A stretch of 64,000 nt of DNA, taken from assembly GCF_016907835.1 (NCBI RefSeq), contig NZ_JAFBCT010000001.1, forward strand, positions 992,001 through 1,056,000, given 5' to 3'. Numbering within the stretch: position 1 is the first letter of the stretch; every line of letters starts with the position of its first letter. The notes under the pieces are model-generated. The model had not been told where the DNA came from and made no database searches. It was given only the letters and a program-made list of their open reading frames with translations. Source of the DNA: Agromyces cerinus. GTDB taxonomy: Bacteria > Actinomycetota > Actinomycetes > Actinomycetales > Microbacteriaceae. A program made the position numbers and the translations under genes. Of this stretch, positions 1-6,667 are shown piece by piece.

Positions 1-1
1 C

Positions 2-391
2 GACTGGCAGCAGCCGCTCGTGATCGCCCTCACGAAGGCGAAGGGCGTCTCGATCGTGCACGAGACGGTCTACGAGCAGCGCTTCGGCTTCGTCGACGCG
101 CTCGTCGAGATGGGCGCGTCGATCGAGGTGCACAAGGAGTGCCTCGGCGGTCGTCCGTGCCGGTTCGGGCAGCGCAACTTCAAGCACTCCGCCGTCATCT
201 CGGGCCCGACGAAGCTCACCGGTGCCGACATCGAGGTGCCCGACCTGCGCGGCGGGTTCAGCCACCTCATCGCGGCGCTCACGGCCGACGGCCGTTCGAC
301 CGTCTCGAACGTCGGCATCATCGCTCGCGGTTACGAGAACTTCATCACGAAGCTGGAGCTCCTCGGGGCGGACTTCGAACTCGAAGGATAA
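2..391 (+). CDS. murA: UDP-N-acetylglucosamine 1-carboxyvinyltransferase, C-terminal part (truncated by window edge)
   Basis: The reading frame is open from base 2 and ends at TAA 389-391, so only the last 129 residues are visible. They match the C-terminal lobe of MurA: an opening DWQQPL stretch, then ISGPTKLTGADIEVPDLRG, then the closing RGYENFITKLELLGA, which parallels the RGYERIEDKLRALGA end of the E. coli enzyme. MurA is cytoplasmic and transfers enolpyruvate from PEP to UDP-GlcNAc, the first committed step of peptidoglycan synthesis. The catalytic cysteine loop lies outside the window. It is followed by plsC, gpsA and ddl on the same strand, a common actinobacterial order. Confidence 0.9.
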   Translation, partial: DWQQPLVIALTKAKGVSIVHETVYEQRFGFVDALVEMGASIEVHKECLGGRPCRFGQRNFKHSAVISGPTKLTGADIEVPDLRGGFSHLIAALTADGRSTVSNVGIIARGYENFITKLELLGADFELEG

Positions 392-431
392 TGGGGGAGT
401 GCCACACGACGACACATCCTCGACGAGTTCG

Positions 432-1175
432 ATGAAGCCGCGTTCGGAGACCCGCCGACCGTCGTTCTTCTGGTTGCTCGCGGCCATCGCCCTCCCACCG
501 CTCGGACTCGCGGTCCGCTACCGGTTCCACCACCGTGAACGGCTGCCCCAGTCGGGCGCATTCGTGCTCGCGCCGAACCACTACAGCGAGATCGACCCGC
601 TCGTGATCGGGGCGGCCGTGTGGAAGCTCGGCCGCGCGCCGCGCTTCCTCGCGAAGGCCTCGCTCTTCAAGAACCCCGTGCTGGGTTGGCTCCTGCGCAC
701 CTCCGGGCAGATCCCGGTCGAGCGTGCGGGCAGCAAGAGCCACCGGGCGCTCCGCGCAGCGGAGGAGCTCGTCGAGAAGGGGCGCATGGTCGTCGTCTAC
801 CCCGAGGGCTCGCTCACCCGCGACCCCGACCTGTGGCCGATGCGCGGCAAGACGGGCGCCGTGCGCATCGCACTCGAGCGCGACATCCCGATCATCCCCG
901 CGGCCCACTGGGGCACGCAGGAGCTGATGCCGCGCTACGGCAAGAAGCTCCACCCGTTCCCGCGCAAGACGATCGACGTGATCATCGGCGAACCGCTCGA
1001 CCTCAGCGCCTATCGAGGCCGGCCGCTCACGCAGAGCAGCCTGCTCGAGGCGACGGGGGAGCTCATGGACGCGGTCGCCGAACTGCTCGCAGAGCTGCGC
1101 GGTGAGCCGGCACCGGCCGAGCGTTGGGATCCGACTCAGCACGGCCAGAAGGAGACGGGGCGCCTTGAAGACTAG
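432..1175 (+). CDS. plsC: 1-acyl-sn-glycerol-3-phosphate acyltransferase family protein
   Basis: A 247-residue PlsC-type acyltransferase that acylates lysophosphatidate at the membrane. It begins with a hydrophobic segment (about residues 12-25), then carries the family's HX4D motif in NHYSEID near residue 50 and the second motif YPEGS near residue 123. The ATG at 432 is preferred; a GTG at 399 is in frame, but its purine-rich stretch directly abuts the codon, too close for a normal ribosome binding site. The gene lies 40 bases after murA, and its last 11 bases overlap gpsA, so the two are probably translationally coupled. The exact acyl substrate cannot be read from the sequence. Confidence 0.85.
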   Translation: MKPRSETRRPSFFWLLAAIALPPLGLAVRYRFHHRERLPQSGAFVLAPNHYSEIDPLVIGAAVWKLGRAPRFLAKASLFKNPVLGWLLRTSGQIPVERAGSKSHRALRAAEELVEKGRMVVVYPEGSLTRDPDLWPMRGKTGAVRIALERDIPIIPAAHWGTQELMPRYGKKLHPFPRKTIDVIIGEPLDLSAYRGRPLTQSSLLEATGELMDAVAELLAELRGEPAPAERWDPTQHGQKETGRLED

Positions 1176-2319
1176 AGATCCCGCCAAGAAGTCCGGAGGC
1201 CGCAAGGCCGCAGGCAAGCGCGTCGCCGTCCTCGGCGCCGGCAGCTGGGGCACCACCTTCGCGAAGATCCTCGCCGACGGCGGCGCCGATGTGGTGCTGT
1301 GGGCCCGGCGCCCCGAGCTGGCACGTGAGATCCAGGAGGCCAAGCGCAACAGCGACTACCTCCCGGGCGTGAACCTGCCGCTCGGCCTCCGTGCCACGAG
1401 CCGCCTCGACCTCGCCCTCGCGGGCGCCGAGCAGGTCTACATCTCGGTGCCGAGCCAGTCGCTGCGCGAGAATCTCGCGATCATCGCGCCGCACCTGCAC
1501 GCACAGGCATCCGTGGTCTCGCTCATGAAGGGCGTCGAGAAGTCGACGGGCAAGCGCATGAGCGAGGTCATCGCCGAGGTGCTGCGCCTCGACCCGGCGC
1601 AGATCGCCGTGATCTCGGGGCCGAACCTCGCGCTCGAGATCGCGAAGGAGCAGCCGACGGCCGCCGTCGTGTCGTCGACGAGTCTCGAGACGGCCCAGGC
1701 CGTGGCATCCGTTGCGCGCAACCGCTACTTCCGCACGTTCGTGAACACCGACGTGATCGGCACCGAGTTCGGCGGCGTGCTGAAGAACCTCATCGCCGTC
1801 GCGATCGGCATCGTCGACGGCGTCGGCTACGGCGAGAACACGAAGGCGTCGATCATCACGCGCGGTCTCGTCGAGATGACCGACTTCGCGGTCGCGTACG
1901 GCGCGCACCCCGAGACCCTCGCCGGGCTCGCGGGGCTCGGCGACCTCATCGCGACGAGCCAGTCGCCGCTCTCGCGCAACAACACCGCCGGGCGGCTGCT
2001 CGGCCAGGGCTACCACCTGAACGACGTCGTCAATCAGATGCAGCAGACCACAGAGGGGCTCGCATCGGTCGGGCCGATCCTCGAACTGGCGCGTGCGATG
2101 GGCGTCGACATGCCCATCGTCGAACAGGTCCGACAGGTGCTCGCGGGCACCCTCGACCCGAAGGACATCGCGCCGCACCTCACGACAGACGACGAGCCTC
2201 AGGGCGAAAGGACGATCGATGGACAAGCTCAGAGTGGTTCTGCTGTTCGGAGGGCGTTCCAGCGAGCATTCGATCAGCTGCGCCACGGCGGGCGGGGTGC
2301 TTCGGGCGATCGACCGTAG
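1165..2319 (+). CDS. gpsA: NAD(P)H-dependent glycerol-3-phosphate dehydrogenase
   Basis: Reduces dihydroxyacetone phosphate to sn-glycerol-3-phosphate for phospholipid synthesis. An N-terminal Rossmann motif GAGSWGTTFAKIL (about residues 24-36) follows a short basic extension; the catalytic lysine is in EFGGVLKNLIA near residue 207. The TTG start at 1165 is chosen because AAGGAG sits about 10 bases upstream; it overlaps the plsC stop. The 384-residue product is longer than the usual 330-345, because the frame has no stop until 2319 and so runs 101 bases into ddl. The last 35 or so residues are low-complexity and look like a read-on tail. Confidence 0.92.
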   Translation: MKTRDPAKKSGGRKAAGKRVAVLGAGSWGTTFAKILADGGADVVLWARRPELAREIQEAKRNSDYLPGVNLPLGLRATSRLDLALAGAEQVYISVPSQSLRENLAIIAPHLHAQASVVSLMKGVEKSTGKRMSEVIAEVLRLDPAQIAVISGPNLALEIAKEQPTAAVVSSTSLETAQAVASVARNRYFRTFVNTDVIGTEFGGVLKNLIAVAIGIVDGVGYGENTKASIITRGLVEMTDFAVAYGAHPETLAGLAGLGDLIATSQSPLSRNNTAGRLLGQGYHLNDVVNQMQQTTEGLASVGPILELARAMGVDMPIVEQVRQVLAGTLDPKDIAPHLTTDDEPQGERTIDGQAQSGSAVRRAFQRAFDQLRHGGRGASGDRP

Positions 2320-3307
2320 CCGTTTCGAGGTGATCCCGGTCGGGATCACCCACGACGGCGCGTTCGTGCTCGAGTCCGACGACGCCGACCGCTTCGCCCT
2401 CGACCCGGCGCATCTGCCCGAGGTCGTCGACAACGGCAGTCGGGTGCGCTGGCCGGAGAGCGCGTCGTCGCGCGAGCTGAAGGTGACGGATGCCTCGGGC
2501 GAACGCTCGCTCGGCGACGTCGACGTGGTCTTCCCGATCCTGCACGGCCGCTTCGGCGAAGACGGCACGGTGCAGGGGCTGCTGGAGCTCCTCGGCCTGC
2601 CGTACGTCGGAAACGGCGTGCTCGCCTCGTCGATCGGCATGGACAAGCACTTCACGAAGACGGTGCTCGAGGGCGCCGGCATCGCCGTGGCACCGTGGGT
2701 GACGTTGACCCGCGCCTCGCTCGACGAGAATCGCGAGCTGTGGGAGCGCCGCACCAAGGCGCTCGGCATGCCCGTCTTCGTGAAGCCGGCACGCGCCGGC
2801 TCGTCGGTGGGCGTGACGAAGGTGGCCGACTGGTCGGAGCTCGACGCGGCCCTCGAGACCGCGTTCGCCGAAGACGGCACGGTGCTCGTCGAGGCGGCCG
2901 TGGTCGGCCGCGAGATCGAGTGCGGTGTGCTCGGCGGCTCAGGCACCCCCGTTCGTGTGAGCGTCGCCGGCGAGGTCGTCGTGAGCGGCCGCGAGTTCTA
3001 CGACTTCGAGGCGAAGTACCTCGACGCTCCGGGCGTCGAGCTGATCTGCCCCGCCGAGCTCGGCGACGGCGAGCTCTTCGAGCTGCAGCGCGTCGCGCGC
3101 CACGCGTTCGAGGCGATCGGCGGCGAGGGGCTCGCGCGCGTCGACGTGTTCCTGACCGACGAGGGCTTCGTCGTGAACGAGATCAACACGATGCCGGGCT
3201 TCACGCCGATCTCGATGTTCCCGACCTGCTGGCAGCAGTCGGGGCTGGCCTACCCCGACCTCATCGCCGAACTCATCGACGGCGGGTACGCGCGGGGCAG
3301 CCGCTAG
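2219..3307 (+). CDS. ddl: D-alanine--D-alanine ligase
   Basis: A 362-residue ATP-grasp enzyme that joins two D-alanines for the peptidoglycan stem peptide. It starts VVLLFGGRSSEHSISCA, the typical Ddl N-terminus. The ATP-grasp lysine and glycine-rich loop are in FVKPARAGSSVGVTKV, and the metal and substrate site is in NEINTMPGFTPISMFP. The ATG at 2219 has GAAAGGA just upstream. Its first 101 bases are also the gpsA tail in another frame. It follows murA, plsC and gpsA, so envelope precursor genes are grouped. Transcription meets the oppositely oriented DUF3515 gene over a hairpin-forming spacer. Confidence 0.93.
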   Translation: MDKLRVVLLFGGRSSEHSISCATAGGVLRAIDRSRFEVIPVGITHDGAFVLESDDADRFALDPAHLPEVVDNGSRVRWPESASSRELKVTDASGERSLGDVDVVFPILHGRFGEDGTVQGLLELLGLPYVGNGVLASSIGMDKHFTKTVLEGAGIAVAPWVTLTRASLDENRELWERRTKALGMPVFVKPARAGSSVGVTKVADWSELDAALETAFAEDGTVLVEAAVVGREIECGVLGGSGTPVRVSVAGEVVVSGREFYDFEAKYLDAPGVELICPAELGDGELFELQRVARHAFEAIGGEGLARVDVFLTDEGFVVNEINTMPGFTPISMFPTCWQQSGLAYPDLIAELIDGGYARGSR

Positions 3308-3318
3308 CTTCATCTGCG

Positions 3319-3397
3319 GGTTGAGCCTGCCGAAGCCCGAGCCTGCCGAAGCCCAGGGCCGGCCGAAACCCAGGTCGTGGTTTCGGCAGGCTCAACC
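3319..3397. repeat. Inverted-repeat element between convergent genes
   Basis: Two perfect 16-base arms, GGTTGAGCCTGCCGAA (3319-3334) and its reverse complement (3382-3397), flank a 47-base loop. Inside the left half a 16-base unit GAGCCTGCCGAAGCCC is repeated exactly back to back (3323-3338 and 3339-3354), with a degenerate third copy after it. It separates the ends of ddl and the DUF3515 gene. It could act as a two-way terminator, or be a REP-like dispersed element; the word is of a type often seen between genes in Microbacteriaceae (from memory, not searched). Confidence 0.7.
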
Positions 3398-3414
3398 GGC
3401 AGGATGCGTGGGCC

Positions 3415-3930
3415 TCAGTCCGTCGTCTCGTCGAGCGTCGTGCAGCCGCCGTCGGCCGGGATCACGGAGACCGCGGCCGCGAGCTCGGTGATGACGGTCG
3501 TGCCCGAGACCACGTCGTTGTCGACGAGCACCTCGACGGCCGGCGTGCGCCCGTACGTCGTGAACAGGTAGTTCGGGGCATCCGACTCGTCGATCACCCA
3601 GTCGACTCCGTTGACGCTCACGCACCGATCGGTCGTCGGGCCGGGCGTCTCGGCGCCGCAGCGCAGGATGACGGATGCCGGTTCGCCCCAGGCTCCGGTG
3701 CCCTGCGCGTTGGTCTCGCGCTCGACCTGTTCGGCCTCGGTGTCCTTCGCGAGCGTGTCGGGAAGGCGCACGACGACGGCCGCGCATGCGGGATCGCTCG
3801 CGAGCGGCGCGGTCTCGATCGGAACGGGCTGGCTGCAGCCGGCGAGCACGAGCACCGAGGCGGCGGTGACGGCGGCGGCGAGCAGGCGGCGTCTCGGGCG
3901 AGACCGGGGGGCGACGGAGGAATCGGACAT
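3415..3930 (-). CDS. DUF3515-family lipoprotein
   Basis: A 171-residue exported protein. The N-terminus has a basic stretch (RPRRR), a hydrophobic core, and a lipobox VLAGC with the acylated cysteine at residue 32, so it should be anchored to the outer face of the membrane. The body fits the actinobacterial DUF3515 family, typically found beside ddl or thiL, including paired cysteines (CAA...RCG...RC...GGCTT) that may form disulphides. Its function is unknown. The ATG at 3930 gives a complete signal peptide. It is divergent from thiL, whose promoter lies in the 72-base gap. Confidence 0.8.
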   Translation of the reverse strand: MSDSSVAPRSRPRRRLLAAAVTAASVLVLAGCSQPVPIETAPLASDPACAAVVVRLPDTLAKDTEAEQVERETNAQGTGAWGEPASVILRCGAETPGPTTDRCVSVNGVDWVIDESDAPNYLFTTYGRTPAVEVLVDNDVVSGTTVITELAAAVSVIPADGGCTTLDETTD

Positions 3931-3985
3931 CCCGTTCAGGCTATCGCGAGCAGCCGGAGCGGAGCTGGACGTCGTCGCCCGCACG

Positions 3986-3997
3986 CACGCTAGCGTG
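3986..3997 (+). promoter_or_regulatory. Candidate thiL promoter on a 12-base palindrome
   Basis: CACGCTAGCGTG is a perfect palindrome that contains a -10-like TAGCGT (3991-3996). The thiL ATG begins 7 bases after it, which places the start of transcription at or beside the start codon and suggests a leaderless message. The -35 region is weak. Confidence 0.4.
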
Positions 3998-4002
3998 AAG
4001 GC

Positions 4003-5013
4003 ATGCACGAGCCCGACCGCGCGGACCCCGCAGCCCTGCCCCGTACCGTCGGCGAACTCGGTGAAGACGCCGCGCTGGCGCGCATCCTGCCGCGGTTGCG
4101 CCCGGCCGACGCGGCGATCCTCGGCCCGGGCGACGATGCGGCGGTGATCGCCGCCGCCGACGGGCGGTTCGTCGTGACCACCGACCTCATGGTGCAGGGC
4201 CCCGACTTCCGGCTCGCCTGGTCGACGCCCTACGAGCTCGGCTGGAAGGCGGCGGCCACGAACCTGACCGACGTCGCCGCCATGGGCGCACGCCCGACCG
4301 CACTCGTGGTGGCGATCGCCGCGCCGCCGTCGCTCGACGCCGTGGTGCTCGAGGGCATCGCCGACGGCCTCCGCGAGGGACTCGCGGCGCTCGCCCCGGG
4401 GGCGGGCGTCGTCGGCGGCGACCTCACGGCCTCCGCGGTGCTGACGATCGCGGTGACCGCCTTCGGAGACCTCGAGGGCCGGTCGCCGGTGACCCGGAGC
4501 GGCGCCCGCCCCGGCGACGTCGTCGCGCACGCCGGCGTTCGCGGCGACGCCGCCCTCGGTCTCGCCCTGCTCTTCGACGAGGCGACGGATGCCGCGGGCG
4601 AACCCGACGCCGCCGCGGCCGTGGCGTTGCGCGCCAGGCATCCCGAACTCGTCGCGGCCCAGTTGGCGCCGTCGCCGCCGGTCGCCGCCGGGGTCGCTGC
4701 GGCGATCGGAGGGGCGACGGCGATGCTCGACGTCTCCGACGGGCTCGCGCGGGACGCCCGCCGCATCGCCCAGGCGAGCGGCGTCGGCATCGACTTCTCG
4801 GCGAGCGCGCTCGGGCCGGATGTGCGTCTCGCCCTCGCGGGAGGCGAGGACCACGGTCTGCTCGCGACCTTCCCGGCCGATGTCCCGCTGCCCGAACCGT
4901 TCGCGCGCATCGGCGTCGTGACCGGCGCGGCGGGCCGGCTCTTCGTCGACGGCGTCGCGATCGATTCGGCGGGGTGGGATCCCTACTCGGGCTGGGACGG
5001 CAGGTCGGGCTGA
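4003..5013 (+). CDS. thiL: Thiamine-monophosphate kinase
   Basis: A 336-residue AIR-synthase-fold kinase that phosphorylates thiamine monophosphate to the cofactor thiamine diphosphate. Visible family motifs are the magnesium-binding GPGDDAAVI near residue 42, TTDLMVQGPDF, the AATNLTDVAAMGA loop, VGGDL, and the SDGLARD segment. The ATG at 4003 is just downstream of a TAGCGT -10 and no ribosome binding site is evident, which fits leaderless translation. The last 31 bases overlap the 3' end of the convergent rsmD gene. Confidence 0.9.
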   Translation: MHEPDRADPAALPRTVGELGEDAALARILPRLRPADAAILGPGDDAAVIAAADGRFVVTTDLMVQGPDFRLAWSTPYELGWKAAATNLTDVAAMGARPTALVVAIAAPPSLDAVVLEGIADGLREGLAALAPGAGVVGGDLTASAVLTIAVTAFGDLEGRSPVTRSGARPGDVVAHAGVRGDAALGLALLFDEATDAAGEPDAAAAVALRARHPELVAAQLAPSPPVAAGVAAAIGGATAMLDVSDGLARDARRIAQASGVGIDFSASALGPDVRLALAGGEDHGLLATFPADVPLPEPFARIGVVTGAAGRLFVDGVAIDSAGWDPYSGWDGRSG

Positions 5014-5576
5014 GCCGTGGTCGCCCACCACAGGGTCGTCTCGCCGTAGTCGCGGCGGCGTTCGGGTTCGATGCCGGCGGGCCACGCGGGTTCGGGAGAG
5101 CGGGAGCTCCGTTCGACCATCACGACGGCGTCGGGTGCGAGCAGGGGCGCGAGCAGCTCGAGGTCGCGTGCGAGGGCGACCTCGTCGAGGTCGTACGGCG
5201 GGTCGATGAACGCGAGGTCGACGCCTGCGGCAGCCGTCTCGAGATACGCCGCCACGGGGCGCACGGCCACGCGGAGGTGCGGTCGACGCCCGCCCTTCGC
5301 CGCCTTCAGCAGGGCATCGGCATTGGCGCGGCACACTTCGGCTGCGGGCTTGGCGCGTTCGACGAGCACGACGTCGGTGGCGCCGCGGCTCGCAGCCTCG
5401 AGGCCGAGTGCGCCGGAGCCGGCGTAGAGATCGAGCACGCGGGCGCCGTCGAGGGCGTCTCGCGCCTCGAGAGCGGAGAAGATCGCCTCGCGCACGCGGT
5501 CGCTCGTGGGACGGGTGCCGGAGCGCGGCACCCGGAGGGTGAGTGAGCCGGCGTATCCGGCGATGATGCGGGTCAT
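4983..5576 (-). CDS. rsmD: 16S rRNA (guanine(966)-N(2))-methyltransferase
   Basis: A 197-residue SAM-dependent methyltransferase that modifies G966 of 16S rRNA. It starts MTRIIAGYAGS, has the conserved TRPTSDRVREAIFSAL segment, the SAM motif DLYAGSGALGLEA, and the catalytic IDPPY motif. The ATG at 5576 matches the normal RsmD N-terminus; the open frame continues upstream only because the adjacent 47-bp repeats lack stops. It converges on thiL with a 31-base overlap. In many bacteria rsmD adjoins coaD; here coaD is separated from it by the repeat array, a TPR-like gene and recG. Confidence 0.92.
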   Translation of the reverse strand: MTRIIAGYAGSLTLRVPRSGTRPTSDRVREAIFSALEARDALDGARVLDLYAGSGALGLEAASRGATDVVLVERAKPAAEVCRANADALLKAAKGGRRPHLRVAVRPVAAYLETAAAGVDLAFIDPPYDLDEVALARDLELLAPLLAPDAVVMVERSSRSPEPAWPAGIEPERRRDYGETTLWWATTAQPDLPSQPE

Positions 5577-5593
5577 GCTCAGGCGAGCATAAC

Positions 5594-5855
5594 GGCCGAC
5601 CTCCGGGCGCTGCCATGATGCGTGGATGCGCGGCATGCTCGGCCGACCTCCGGGCGCTGCCATGATGCGTGGATGCGCGGCATGCTCGGGCGACCTCCGG
5701 GCGCTGCCATGATGCGTGGATGCGCGGCATGCTCGGCCGACCTCCGGGCGCTGCCATGATGCGTGGATGCGCGGCATGCTCGGGCGACCTCCGGGCGCTG
5801 CCATGATGCGTGGATGCGCGGCATGCTCGGCCGACCTCCGGGCGCTGCCATGATG
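5594..5855. repeat. 47-bp tandem repeat array, five full copies plus one partial
   Basis: Units begin at 5594, 5641, 5688, 5735 and 5782, each 47 bases, with a 27-base partial at 5829-5855. Copies are identical apart from position 3, which is C in copies 1, 2, 4 and 6 and G in copies 3 and 5. The unit runs from GGCCGACCTCCGGGCGCTGC to CGGCATGCTC. Because 47 is not a multiple of 3, it is not a protein repeat. The partial copy runs into the start of the following gene, where CATGATG is followed by GGAGGGTGG instead of CGTGG. Such a perfect array may vary in copy number between strains. Confidence 0.95.
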
Positions 5856-5860
5856 GGAGG

Positions 5861-6667
5861 GTGGATGACTCGACCGACCAGGTGCCCGCCGAACCGTCCC
5901 GACACCGCGGCGCCGAACAGCAGATGATCGACCGACTCTGGGATTTCGGGAACCCTGCGGCCAGTGAGGAGCGGTTCAGGGAGGCCGCAGACGACGACGG
6001 CAACTCCGCGCACCTGCGCGCCGTGATGACGACGCAGCTCGCTCGGGCCGTCGGCATCCAGGGCCGTGTCGACGAGGCGCTCGCGGCGCTCGAGGGCGTT
6101 GCGGCAGGCGTTCCCGCCGCTGATCGCGGAAAGGACGCCGCAGAGCTCCGGGCTCGTGTGGCGATCGAGCGGGGCCGGCTCGCGGCATCCGCCGGTCGCC
6201 CGGCCGACGCCGTGCCCGAACTCACCCGTGGCGTGCGCGAGGCCGCGCTCGCCGGATCGACGTTCCTCGTGCTCGACGCGCTGCACATGCTCGCGCTGAA
6301 CGACGCCGGGCATGAAGAGGAGTGGGCCGCCGAGGGGTTCGACGTGCTCGACGGGGTGCGCGACGCACGGTTGCTGCGCTGGGGCGTCGCCCTGCACAAC
6401 AACCTCGGCTGGACGATGCACGACGGCGGCAGGGCCGACGGAGCCCTCACCCACTTCGAGCAGGCCGTCGACGCCGCTGACCGCTACGGCACGGCCGAGC
6501 AGCGCCACGTCGCCCGCTGGTCGGTCGCCCGGTGCCTGCGCACCCTCGGCCGCACCGACGAGGCGCTCGCGCTGCAGCGCGAGCTCTCGGAGGCACGCCC
6601 CGACGACCCGTACGTGCAGGCGGAGCTCGCCGCGCTGACGGAGGCGGAGCCTACGATCGAGCCATGA
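5861..6667 (+). CDS. Hypothetical tetratricopeptide-like protein
   Basis: A 268-residue soluble protein rich in alanine-containing helices. It has repeated TPR-like pairs, for example a helix around RLAASAGRPADAVPEL, a second around NNLGWTMHDGGRADGALTHF and a third around RCLRTLGRTDEALAL, so a superhelical scaffold for protein contacts is likely. I do not recognise a specific function. Start choice is uncertain: GTG 5861 directly follows GGGAGG, and the only other upstream in-frame start (GTG 5810) lies inside the tandem array. Its stop overlaps the recG ATG (ATGA), so expression is probably coupled to recG. Confidence 0.7.
   Translation: MDDSTDQVPAEPSRHRGAEQQMIDRLWDFGNPAASEERFREAADDDGNSAHLRAVMTTQLARAVGIQGRVDEALAALEGVAAGVPAADRGKDAAELRARVAIERGRLAASAGRPADAVPELTRGVREAALAGSTFLVLDALHMLALNDAGHEEEWAAEGFDVLDGVRDARLLRWGVALHNNLGWTMHDGGRADGALTHFEQAVDAADRYGTAEQRHVARWSVARCLRTLGRTDEALALQRELSEARPDDPYVQAELAALTEAEPTIEP

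Noticed and set aside
4983..5804. RsmD with a 76-residue repetitive N-terminal extension
   Set aside because: The extension is the translated 47-bp repeat; family N-terminus starts at 5576.
5594..5855. Array considered as a CRISPR
   Set aside because: Units are contiguous with no unique spacers and there are no cas genes.
3415..6450. Very long minus-strand open frame (over 1000 codons) covering DUF3515, thiL and beyond
   Set aside because: Only its last 171 codons (DUF3515) make sense; the rest is arginine-rich antisense of thiL, rsmD and the repeats, a usual effect of high GC content.
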